A DNA stretch of 64,000 nucleotides from Helicostylum pulchrum (Eukaryota; Mucoromycota; Mucoromycetes; Mucorales; Mucoraceae): assembly GCA_025677825.1 (NCBI GenBank), contig JAIXMO010000004.1, positions 806,001 to 870,000 on the forward strand, read 5' to 3'. Positions 54,301 to 64,000 of the stretch are shown here, one piece after another. Each line of letters begins with the position of its first letter. Position 1 is the first letter of the stretch. The notes under the pieces were generated by a model. It was not told the DNA's origin and did no database searches. It saw only the letters and a program-made list of their open reading frames with translations. The position numbers were made by a program, and so were the translations under genes.

Positions 54301-54369
54301 TAATTGTCTCATCCACTGTACGATATAACGGTGGATTTTGGCCACCCTTAAATAGAGCTGCTAACTGTA
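54301..54369 (-). mobile_element. Tc1/mariner-like terminal sequence, copy 3
   Basis: On the minus strand TACAGTTAGCAGCTCTATTT, then AAGGGTGGCC and CCACCGTTATATCG, closely like copy 2. It lies about 130 bp to the right of the repeat at 53.6-54.17 kb. The partner terminus was not found. Confidence 0.5.
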
Positions 54370-55456
54370 AATTGCTGTGGTGAAATAAAAGATCAAAATC
54401 TTTATCCAGGTTCTCGTAATAAAAGAAGAAGGTACAGGAAAAGCAGAGGAGGATGAAAAATCCTTTTTGTTCGAACCTGTGTATAGAACGAATAGTTTTG
54501 GTTTGGCTGTTGTCATTGGTGCAACGAATAATATTTAATACAAAGTCTACTTTTGGTATACAAACAGTCAATGGTCAATGTCGAAACTGACGACAGCAAA
54601 GTCGTATTACAACACTTCAAAAATGAGTTCTAAGAACTGTAAATGTACACAGTGATTTTTTTTGCAAGTAGAACAGTTTTTATGATTAAACGCCGAGATA
54701 CAGTAAATGTACCAGATCAAAATTGTTTCCTATGATTACTATCTCGTCCAGACATTGCGTTCATTAAATTCCCAACGTATTTGTGTACGATTTTTTCTTG
54801 CATTAATAACAAGAAAGAAAGAAAAAAGTACCGCTCTGGGTAAATCATTTAACAAAAATATGTTGTACAACAACAACTTTAAATTTAGAGCCACGCCAAA
54901 ATAATGAGATTGTCAAAAATTGGCATCTGATAATAAGGGGGGACCCACTGCTGGATAAAAAAGCCTTTTAAATAAATATTAAACCAAGGAAGAAGAGTCC
55001 AATCACCAACTACCTGAATGTACCATTTCCTGGTTTTTATTTTTAAAACCCATTTATGTTTCTGTTTATAATTATTTTTCCCAGGGCGACTTTTTTTTTT
55101 TATATATCTTTTTTAAAAGGTTATGTATATGTCCTTTCTTTTTTTTAAAAAAAATATGTACCAAAGAATGTCTCTTATATAATGCACACAAACGCGAAAA
55201 GAAGAATGGTATAGTACGCGAAAGAAGAAAAGAAAAAAGCAAGCTTAATTTTTTTTACCACTGCATTTTTGATTCGTCAGCATAATCGTTGACACGTGAA
55301 TCTCAGATTCACATGGAGTGTGGAGAAAAAGTCACGTATTATTGCTTACTCCACATTAATAGCCGGCTGGTAAAAAAAAAAAAAATAGTATATAAAATAG
55401 TTTTTTTAAATCATTTCTTTTTTTCTTTACATAGTTTATATCTATATTAAAAAAAA
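54370..55456 (+). promoter_or_regulatory. Intergenic region with thiolase promoter
   Basis: No gene. A TATA box (TATATAAAA, 55389-55397) lies about 60 bp before the thiolase ATG. About 145-160 bp before the ATG is a perfect inverted repeat GTGAATCT-C-AGATTCAC (55296-55312), and nearby GTGGAG and CTCCAC form a second, wider pair. These are candidate operator sites for a fatty-acid-responsive regulator; that is inference. Confidence 0.5.
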
Positions 55457-56847
55457 ATGGCTTCTCGTCTTCAACAAGTTTCTGGTCACTTAACTCCTAC
55501 CGACGGTGTTGCCAACAAGATTGGTGTCAAGTCACCTGAAGACATTGTCATTGTGTGTGCAGTTCGTTCTGCCATTACCAGAGCCAGAAAGGGTGGTTTT
55601 GCCAACACCATGCCTGAAGAAATTTTAGCTGGTGTCTTCAAGGCTCTTATTGCCAAGTCCAAGATTGATCCTTCTATTGTTGATGATATTGCTGTTGGTA
55701 ACGTACTTGCCCCTGCCGGTGGTGCCACCAACGCTCGGTAAGACAACTTATGCTGGTTTTTTTTTTTATGTTGTATAACTTAAACATATTTTATTTTATT
55801 TTAGTATGGCTGCACTCTATGCTGGATTCTCTGAATCTTCTTCAGTTTATACCTGTAACCGTCAATGTTCTTCCGGTCTTCAAGCCGTTGTTCAAATCGC
55901 CACTGCTATTCAATCTGGTTTAATTGAGGTTGGTATTGGTGCCGGTGTTGAGTCCATGACCATGAGTTACGGTCCTGCTTCTCTTGCTGCCACTTCTGAA
56001 AAGATTGCTGATGCATGTCCCGCTGCTGCCGATTGTCTTATTCCCATGGGGTAAAAAAAAATATATATATAACATACTACAAAAAAAAACAATTTATTAA
56101 TGAATTTATTTTAAATATGTAAATAGTCTTACCTCCGAGAATGTTGCCAACGAATTCAACGTTAGCCGTGCCAAGCAAGATGCTTTTGCTGCTTTATCTC
56201 ACACCAAGGCCATTGCCGCTCAAAAGAACGGTTGGTTCAAGGAAGAAATCTGTCCTCTTGAAGGTACAGTAGTTGATAAGGAAGGTAACGAAAAGACCAT
56301 TATTGTTGATCGTGATGACGGTGTTCGTCCCGGTACTACACCCGAGACTCTTGCCAAGATCCGCCCTGCCTTCAGCGAGACCGGTACCACTACTGCTGGT
56401 AACGCCTCTCAAGTTTCTGATGGTGCTGCTGCCGTTCTTTTGATGAAGCGTAAGACTGCTGAAAAGTACGGTCTTGCTATTCAAGGTAAATATATCACCT
56501 CTGCTGTTGTTGGTGTCCCTCCCAAGATTATGGGTGTTGGACCTGCTTATGCTATCCCTGTTGCTGTTGAACGTGCTGGATTAAAGATCTCTGATGTTGA
56601 CATCTATGAAATCAACGAAGCTTTTGCCTCTCAAGCTGTTTACTCTGTTGAGAAGCTCCAAATTCCTATTGAAAAGGTCAACCCCAAGGGTGGTGCTATT
56701 GCTTTCGGTCATCCTTTGGGTTGTACCGGTGCTCGTCAAATCGCTACTCTTCTTCCTGAATTAAAGCGTCAAGGTAAGAAGGTTGGTGTTACCTCCATGT
56801 GTATTGGTTCTGGTATGGGTATGGCTGCTGTCTTTGAAAGCGAGTAA
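55457..56847 (+). CDS. POT1: Peroxisomal 3-ketoacyl-CoA thiolase
   Basis: Last step of beta-oxidation, cleaving 3-ketoacyl-CoA to acetyl-CoA. Exons 55457-55737, 55805-56050 and 56127-56847 give 415 residues, the usual length. The N-terminus has RLQQVSGHL at residues 4-12, a perfect PTS2 (R-L-x5-H-L), so import by Pex7 into peroxisomes is expected. Active-site Cys115 lies in TCNRQCSSGLQAV. The conserved NEAFA (EINEAFASQAV), GGAIAFGHPLGCTGARQ with the catalytic His, and the second catalytic Cys in SMCIGSGMGMA are all present. Codon use is strongly biased, like the epimerase and ACC1 genes, implying high expression. It converges with the bZIP gene, whose stop lies 155 bp further on. Confidence 0.97.
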
Positions 56848-57002
56848 ATTCAAAAAAAAATATATACCGTAAAAAAATAAAATAAAAAAAATCTGTACAT
56901 GAAATTCTTTTTTAAATAAATATTATAATATAAAATCAGTTTATTTTATTTTATTAGTAATATATAATGTAATGTGAGAGAGAAGAGGGTATTTTTTTAT
57001 GT

Positions 57003-58749
57003 TCAAGTAATCACTCTAGCTAATTTCTTTGCGCGTTTTTCACGTTTTACAAGAACAGAGGGTGTAACATTATTCTGAAGAATATAATTTTGGTTAATAA
57101 TAAGATCATTTTTTAGTCCATCAAAGAGCGATACATCACATTGCTGCATTGGTAGCAATTGCGAGTTTATCACAGTAGAACGTAACACTTGAACATCTAT
57201 TTGTAGATATTTCTTTTCACAGTTCTTTTCCTTTTCCTCTTCTGTTGTATTATAAGGAGAAATAAGTGATAAAATAGGCAAGTCATGAGTGGAGGTAAAT
57301 TGCTGAGATGTAGTTGTATGCATTGGTGCAATTTGAGAGAATTCCTTCGAGTATAAATAGACATGGCGTTGTGTTGGCTGCTGGCCATTTGACCAGGCTT
57401 GAATGTCGTTTGTTTCATCTGTTTTATGATTGATCCACGACTGTAAATCACGTGGGCGTACAGCATCAATAAGTACCAGATCTGTGCTATTCACCATGGA
57501 ATAATCGACATGATGACTACAAATTTTTTTTTTTTAAAATTTAGTGATTATATAAACAATTTTTTAAAATTACTTTATCATACCTAGACCCAATTAATGG
57601 AAATTGCTTTTTTGTGTCCATGACGGAACCGCCTACAGTTAACCGGTCGGCAGTTCTGGAAGGTAAAGTGAATAATGCAAAAGAGAATAACATAATCTAT
57701 TCTTGTACGTGAGTAAAACTTTATTTTTTTTTTATACAGCAAAAAGCCAGGGGTGTATATACTGGTTTTTTTATTTTGTTTGTTTGACTTACCATAAATA
57801 CAACACCAGTAGCCTTTGAAGATTTAGTGTTTACTAGAGGTCTTTTATTTGCACCAATATTAATAATAGTTGATGAATGATTATTGCTAGTGTTGTTGTT
57901 GTTGTTGTTACTGGTAGGATTAGAAGTGATTTGTAAATGTTGCTTTAAATCTAAATTCTCTTTTTCCAAACAAGCAACCTTATTCTCCAAAGTAGCGACT
58001 TTACTCAGTAAATTCTCATTTTCAGTGACCAGTAATTGTTTTTCTTCTTCTAAACAAGAAAGATGCTCTCTTTTTCTTTTGCGAGACAATAAAGCGGCAG
58101 CTCTATTTTTAATTAATCTTTCTTGTCTCTTTTGGATTTGCGCAGCTTTTTGAGCCTCTTGTGTTTGTGGTATAGTAGGTGTTTCTTTAATGGTGGGTGG
58201 ACCAGCCACTTCAATTGGTTCCATTTTGATTATTTCTGAATTGGGTCGAGGAGCCAATGGCTTAGGTGCTAACAGAGATGGCTGAACCGGTAAGTTTGTT
58301 TGTAAGATGGGCTCACGCTTCTTTCTACCTCTCTTCTTTTTAGGTTGTTCTGTATCTGATACTGAACCAGTAGATGAATTTGAGCTCATTGGTAAAAAGG
58401 GTTGAATAAAATTAACTGATTGATTATTAGTAGTAGGCGGTGGTGATAAAAAGAACGGGAAACCTAATAAATCTCCACCTACTTGTTGAGGAAAGCAGGG
58501 GTTAAATAAGTTATCTGTACTTGTACCCCAGTGATCGTTATTGTTTAAAAAGTCAGTTGTGTTTATATCTAACATAAAATCATCGACACTGTGCTTTTCT
58601 GGTGATCCCGTAGTATCTGATGCGGATGATGTAGAAGATGGTGGTGATAACGGTGTAGAGTCTGCTGATAAATAGTCTGCGTTCAAGTAAGACATGATTA
58701 AATCTTCTTGTTCTTCTTGTGTTTCTGGGTCTGGTTTAATATATGTCAT
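57003..58749 (-). CDS. bZIP transcription factor with C-terminal membrane segment (ATF6/CREB3-like architecture)
   Basis: Three exons (57793-58749, 57584-57696, 57003-57516) give 527 residues. Residues 1-135 are acidic and Ser/Pro-rich. A KKKRGRKKR basic stretch follows near 140. The bZIP lies at about 205-270: basic region RLIKNRAAALLSRKRKREHL, then a zipper with Leu/Val/Ile every seven residues (LSKVATLENKVACLEKENLD). Asn/Ser-rich sequence leads to KATGVVFM at the exon 1 end. Exon 2 continues IMLFSFALFTLPSRTADRLT, so VVFMIMLFSFALFTL is a plausible transmembrane helix at about 316-330. About 195 residues would then lie in the ER lumen. Membrane-tethered bZIPs of this order (ATF6, CREB3) are released by proteolysis under ER stress; that role here is inference. 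If intron 1 (57697-57792) is retained, translation stops at 57721, giving a 342-residue soluble form. Confidence 0.8.
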
Positions 58750-61700
58750 TTTATGTGTGTGTATGTTTTTTAAAAAGAGTAAAAGAAAAAAAGAAAGAGA
58801 AAGAGAGATAAAAAAGGGGGAAACTATATAAATAGTTGTCGGACAACCTTAAAGCGGTGACTCAACCATGACCTTCCTTGTTTCTCTTTTTCATCCAACC
58901 ATAATACAACAAATTTTCTTGGCTCTCCGCCTCCAAGTGGATTATGCTTGCTTTCTGCAGGCCCCTCGTTCTTAAAATTTTAATGAAATTGTATATTTTT
59001 AATTAAAAATAGCTTTTGCGTGCAGCTGGTTCGTTACTTTTTTGTTACTCAAAATAAATTAACCACTTTACATACCTCTCTCACACTTTTTTCACACTTT
59101 TTAACCATTTTGTGTCTTTTTTTTTCTTTCTAAACGAGTCCTTTTTAAAGTTTGGTTTCAATTTGTTTGATTTCAAACAATAAAATTACGTTTTTTTTTT
59201 AAAAGTCAGTTCAAAAAAGTGTATATTGTAATTATGTAATCTCTTACTAATAAACAAATCTTATTCAGGGCAATGTTAAAGTATACACATTTGTATTACA
59301 ATAGTAAAGAAACAAAAACATGGTAATTAAAGTAAAAATACTTGATCGGGTAACGTTTTTTTTTTAAAGCGTAATATCCGAAATGTTAAAGCATATCTCC
59401 TATTTCATTTTATTTTTCGCTTATTTATAGAAAGCTCTAAAAAAAACCTACACCAGCAGCTTCTATTTTTGTTTAACGCGCTTTCTCTATTTATCCCATC
59501 AGAAAAAACCCTCCCGTTCCGAGTGGCAGAAGATTATAGATACCGGCTACGTTTATAAACCCGGATTTGTAAAACGCTTCCATAAAGAAATTTCGTTATC
59601 GCGCTTCAAATTTTTGTATAGTATTCCCCTCCTCTTGACAGATCCACGGCAACTTCAAATGGCCGTGGGTCAATAATCGTAAACGACTTTACGTAACCAC
59701 ACTGTATTACTTGGATTTTTTCCCAGCAAAGTTGCTGATCTGATCGAACCTTGCACACAACCATATTTTAAAACTAAATTAAATATTTAAACTTTTAGTA
59801 GGCCCCCCTTTTGAGTCTATCTTTTGAAAAGACCCTGTTACATAATACCTGAACTAGCTTTTAAAAGACGGTACATAGTTTAATTAGTATGCTCCCAAAA
59901 TGGCAACAATTGCATATATAATTCGATAGATTTTCGTGTCCAACAATGCGTATACTACCGCCCTATTTACCCACGTTTTTTTTTTAAAAAAAAAAAGAAG
60001 CTCTGGCCACAAAATACACAAGTTTACAACAAGATATGGATATCGTTACATCATCCATTTAAATAAGCAACTGCTCCCCCCGCCACCAAATCGTTTTATA
60101 GATTGCTTGATATTTAAATACAAAAATACAATATGACTGACGACATAAATAAACTGATGTTTCTTTTATATATGAATGGCTTCTTGATGGTGATTCCTTA
60201 ATTCATTGCAGCATGCTTTTTTCTGATTATTAGCCTTCTACTATCATTATGTCTCGAGTAGTATATTGTACTTGAGCTGTGAAATACCATTCCCCGTGAG
60301 ATATATAAATATTTTAAATATACTTACCAAAATATACAATACCTACAAGGTAAGTATTTATTTCATACTACACGTATTAATAACTGTCTACTATACTTGC
60401 GGTAAATAACGCATATAGACATAGCGTTTATATCTAAATTATTTTCGTTTTGCAAAATAATCTTATATACTCTTCAAAAGCATAGTATCAATCTATGTTA
60501 CACGTAAAAGATATACTAATCGAACTAATCGGATGAAGGTTACAAAGTAGTTAAAATATAAAAGACAATAGTTTAAAAAAAACGAGTTAGTTTAAATAAT
60601 TAAAATGGAAATCAGTCAAGTGTACTCCATTTCCTGTTTGTGTGTCTGAGCCCAAGGATTTTGTTTTAGAGTAAATGAAGGGTACCAGTACTATTATAAA
60701 ACAGGCGGTAGCATCAAAAATGACTTCTTTAAACGTTTTTTTGACAGCTTGGTAAATGGCTGAGCGTGAAGAGTAATGATTAGAGCGTTTGGTTTCTAAA
60801 TATAGCCTACAGCAACCGAGCTCGCACTGTAAAAAGACGGATGAAATCGAGCTTAGACTATATAAAAAGATTCAAATAATATCAATAAAGAAAAATCTGA
60901 TTTGCATTTTATTTGACTATGCACGATAAAATATAATTCCGTATTGGTGGGGCCGTATTACTCATATAATTTACGGATGTATTGCAATAATCAACATTTA
61001 AAAGTTTGACAAAGAGTTAAATAAAACTTTTCTGTTGGTTGGTTTATAGAGAGTTACAAGTTACATCAATGGTGCATGTACTTTCTTTGTTCGAATTATA
61101 TATGTAGCTTCAAGAAGAATCTAGAAGGTAAGGATGGGGAACGGTATGTAGACTTATGCCGCGAATAGACAAATAAATGCATTAAAGGAGCGATAGTTTT
61201 GCTTCGAGAAAACCTCCCTTTTTTCTGTGAAATATAAAGCAAATGCTTTAGATAGTATTTCGAGTTAATACATTATTAGAGTATGGATTATAGGCTTTTT
61301 ATTAAATAAAAGGTATGGCGTTTTGTCAGTGCTCAAAAACAAGTAACCCGAATATTTTTCTCTTTGAGCCCATTTTTTTTTTAGACAGTCGATTTCTGCA
61401 GAGATACGGATCAAACTTGTCATGATACCGAATTGTCCGTGCGGAAACTATGTTTACAAATTATAAACATTAAATTACTTTTCTTCATCCCCTTTTAATT
61501 AACTGTAGTCGTATTATTCTCTTCACGTTGGAATAAAAAAAAAAAGCTGTGATATTAAATCCAGGCAGGGCATTTTTTTTGCAGGCACAAAAAAAAAGAA
61601 AGGCTCCGCTACTGATTTTTCATTTTTTAACCTTTTTTTTAACCTTTTTTCTCTTCATGTCTTCTCATTTCTACAACATGTACAATACACATTGCTGTTT

Positions 61701-62314
61701 TCTCTGAAAGTCGGCTGCTAGACACTGCCTAATATGCCTAATGTTGCTCATGGCGATATTTTGAAACTAGACATTCAGTTTGGTGGCGGGTATTGTAATA
61801 GCTTATTGTGTTACAAAATGCTTCTTTTGACACAAATATGATTGCTTTTATTTGACAGATGCATGTTGTCAGGTACAAATGTAATTTTACATAAACACTT
61901 CTAAAAACATTCAAGTAAACCCTATTTTAACCTTCACTTCTTGTCATTTCACTTTTATTAGCTTTAATGTCAATCATTTTAAAACATTAAGCATCTAAAG
62001 GGGTTTTTTCTTCTGTAATGAACCAAACCCTGAGTACAATGAGCTAAAAAAAAAGCTTTTTAGTTTTCTAAACTAATAAGTATAATGCTTTTTAAGATGC
62101 TTCTTCCAAGTACTGTATCATTTTGTATCGTGGTGATTGTTCCTTTTATTAAAAGGTAAGGATTTAAACTGCTTTGCTTATGAATATTTAAACCTAATCA
62201 TAATGTCTATTTATAGCGGTAAATGCTGGTGCTGGTACTGCTGCTGCTGCTTGAACTGGTGTTGCAGTTGTTGTATTCGTTGTTAATATTACGGGAAAGG
62301 ATGGTAAATAGGAT
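58750..62314. other. Long gene-poor region
   Basis: Upstream flank of the bZIP gene (TATATAAATA-like element near 58825) and about 3 kb of AT-rich DNA. It contains a strong hairpin at 59641-59671 and a degenerate stretch at about 60670-60760 that matches 5.52-5.57 kb inverted. No gene can be supported. Confidence 0.5.
59641..59671. repeat. Perfect-stem hairpin in AT-rich DNA
   Basis: GATCCACGGC and GCCGTGGGTC form a 10-bp stem (one G-T pair) around an 11-nt loop. It is GC-rich compared with its surroundings and unaccompanied by any gene. Function unknown. Confidence 0.6.
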
Positions 62315-63012
62315 TTTTATTTATTTTGCTTCTAAGCTGATTCTGATCCATTCCTTTTTTTTTATTTCTCTAGAATATAATTTCTTTCTCCTCCCTTCGA
62401 AACACTGCTATTTATAATTGTATTGGCTTTTGAAAGCAACAGAACATAACGGTTGCTAAAGTGGTTTTTGACGAGCTGTTTATCTCCTTCTCCTCTGCCT
62501 CGTTTACGAGCGGTTCGTGCAGTTTAACCTGCGTGTAATGGCACACCAACCATGCGGATATCGTAGGGAGGTTGGATTGATGGTTCCCGGCTCGGTAGTC
62601 TTCTCTAAGGAAAACAATATCATTAAGTAGTTGTGTTGTTGTGGATACTTATCCTTTGGCATCATCATCTTTTTTTATTTATTTATGTATGTGTTTATTT
62701 TTATATTTAGATATATGTATATATATTTTTTTCACGTATATGTATGAACGTGATGAGACTTCAGCTAGTGTACCTCCTCGTGGTTAGTCTTGGGAAACTT
62801 TCACTTTGGAAACTTTTTTTGTTTCCTTATTGTAAAGTCCAAAGCACTAGTAGCTTTTTTTTTAAATAATAATAATAATAATAATAATAAAGAAACTGTT
62901 TTTCTTTATAAAAAAATGTTCTTCAAAAAGTCTTTAATCTTTTTGACATGTAGTACTTATTGTGGTAATCAACGTTTTATATTTTTTTTAGTCACAAGAA
63001 TATAACAACCGC
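62315..63012 (+). repeat. Dispersed ~600-bp repeat, copy B
   Basis: Direct-orientation copy of 3867-4464. The core from about 62470 to 62870 is nearly identical to copy A. The 5' part is more divergent and carries an extra ~50 bp, and the (TAA)n tract near 62865 is longer here. It lies next to the decayed retroelement-like frame at 63.1-63.8 kb, which leaves an LTR origin open. Confidence 0.75.
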
Positions 63013-63118
63013 AAGAAAATAAATTTGCTTTTGTTTACCAATATCGGTGATACTCTGAGCAAATCACCCACAGGTATGTTAGAATTTTGCTGAAATACTG
63101 AGGATACAATATCATATT

Positions 63119-63720
63119 TTATTTTTGGCGGTTCCTTTTTTTTTCTAGGTTTCGAGACTTTATAATTTTCGATTCCGATTGTTGCGGTGTCGTTTCTAAA
63201 CCATTATCAGAGGGGTCTATTATCATTCCGACATCGGTTATATTTGGTTTAGGTAAAGGAGTTTCTCGTTCTTTCCCTTTTCTTGAAAGAGTAGGTTTAG
63301 AAGTACTTGGTCTTGAGTATGGCTTCGATTGAGTTGCTGTTTCCACAGTTGGTGGATGAAGGACTCGTACAGCAGCATTTAAATCATGTTTTTTCTCTTC
63401 CTCAATTAATATTGTTGTAAGATTTTCTTTATTTGCTTGTGGTTGTATATTTATGGATTTTGTACAGTTTGTGGGTGTATTCGACGACCATTAGTTTCAT
63501 TAGAAACAGTCGACCCATTTAGTTTTTTGACTGTTGATTGGTGTTATTATTATCAGATTGTTGATTATTATTATTCCTTTGATTATAGCTGCTGCCTTCA
63601 TTACTATTATAGTTATGAGCATCACCGCTTCGATAGTAATCGTTGTTGTTAGTATTGTTATAACACTCTGTTAGTGAGCACCACGTGTTAGAAATCTGAA
63701 ATTTGAAAGTTGTTGTAACG
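63119..63720 (-). pseudogene. Decayed, possibly retroelement-derived reading frame
   Basis: Minus strand, three blocks in different frames. An Asn/Gln-rich block (about 63690-63520: DNNNTNQQ after a Cys-containing start) shifts one base to read NGSTVSNETNGRRIHPQTV. It then shifts again to read NKENLTTILIEEEKKHDLNA and on to a Pro/Ser/Lys-rich C-terminus ending EKKRNRQK at 63119. At least two frameshifts indicate a dead gene. The composition (Asn-rich linker, basic tail) recalls the region between gag and protease in fungal retrotransposons, but no protease, reverse transcriptase or zinc knuckle could be confirmed, so the assignment is tentative. Confidence 0.35.
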
Positions 63721-64000
63721 TAGTGTAGATAAAGTAGTATATATTGTGAGCACCAGTTCCTATTTTATAAGTAGAACGACTTAAAGGTAGTAATAAAGTT
63801 TTAGTAAAAGTAAAAAAAAGATACAATGAATTTGAATAATCCAAGGGAACCAAGCTATGTGTTAAAATAGACAGAAGGGGGTAAAATAGTAGTAAAAAGA
63901 TTAAGAGTAATCAAAGAGAAAGCCCTTTTCGTATTTTGGTTAAGTAAATAGTTAATTGATTTTTATTTATTATTGAATTTTATATCTGATATATATATGT

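Noticed and set aside
57003..57497. Separate small gene downstream of the bZIP gene
   Set aside because: Good splice sites join it in frame to the bZIP gene; as an independent gene it would start only about 28 bp from the read-through stop of the bZIP frame.
60310..60360. ATACTTACC...GGTAAGTAT inverted repeat resembling the U1 snRNA 5' end and a splice donor
   Set aside because: Sequence after ATACTTACC does not continue as U1 RNA; likely a chance palindrome in AT-rich DNA.
60745..60835. tRNA-like stretch with TGGCTGAGCG and CCGAGCTCGC
   Set aside because: No consistent cloverleaf by eye, and the region overlaps a degenerate dispersed element.

Overview
The window looks like nuclear DNA of an early-diverging filamentous fungus, most likely Mucoromycota/Mucorales. 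The evidence is strong AT-richness, many A/T homopolymers, short GT-AG introns (about 50-75 bp), fungal-type fused ARO1 and ACC1, a CON7-like regulator, and a degenerate gene of a PD-(D/E)XK-like family that I associate with Mucorales. All exon boundaries below were placed by hand from splice consensus plus an uninterrupted reading frame; none has transcript support.

Layout. 1-1.45 kb: 3' part of a mitochondrial-type glutamyl-tRNA synthetase (+). 1.45-11.8 kb: gene-poor and repeat-rich. It holds a GC-rich candidate structured RNA (about 2.28-2.49 kb), a truncated and frameshifted Tc1/mariner-type transposase, one copy of a ~600-bp dispersed repeat whose second copy lies 58 kb away, a frameshifted PD-(D/E)XK-like gene and two transposon-terminus-like sequences. 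11.8-31.1 kb: a 604-aa unrecognised coiled-coil protein (-), pentafunctional ARO1 (-), a RING+LON protein (+), an inverted-repeat island (22.8-23.9 kb), a 14-exon importin-7/8-type karyopherin (+), UDP-glucose 4-epimerase (+) and an RluA-type pseudouridine synthase (-). 31.2-38.1 kb: cytosolic acetyl-CoA carboxylase ACC1 (-). 38-50 kb: regulators and a splicing factor separated by long homopolymer-rich gaps: CON7-like C2H2 factor (-), a polyQ coiled-coil protein (-), a double-finger GATA factor (-) and CWC24/RNF113-type CCCH+RING splicing factor (-). 50.2-51.5 kb: broken LRR-like gene. 53.6-54.4 kb: more repeats. 55.5-58.7 kb: peroxisomal 3-ketoacyl-CoA thiolase with a clear PTS2 (+), converging on a bZIP factor (-). 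58.8-64 kb: gene-poor, with the second copy of the ~600-bp repeat and a decayed retroelement-like reading frame.

Functional themes: primary metabolism (aromatic amino acid synthesis, fatty-acid synthesis entry, beta-oxidation, galactose/cell-wall sugar nucleotides) mixed with nuclear regulators. There is no operon or obvious gene cluster.

The most interesting coding observation is that the bZIP gene at 57.0-58.7 kb reads as one three-exon gene. Splicing joins the bZIP domain to a hydrophobic segment and a ~200-aa C-terminal domain, an ATF6/CREB3-like membrane-tethered architecture. Retention of the first intron would give a soluble 342-aa protein. The most interesting non-coding observations are the candidate structured RNA near 2.3 kb and the duplicated repeat with a sharply conserved core.
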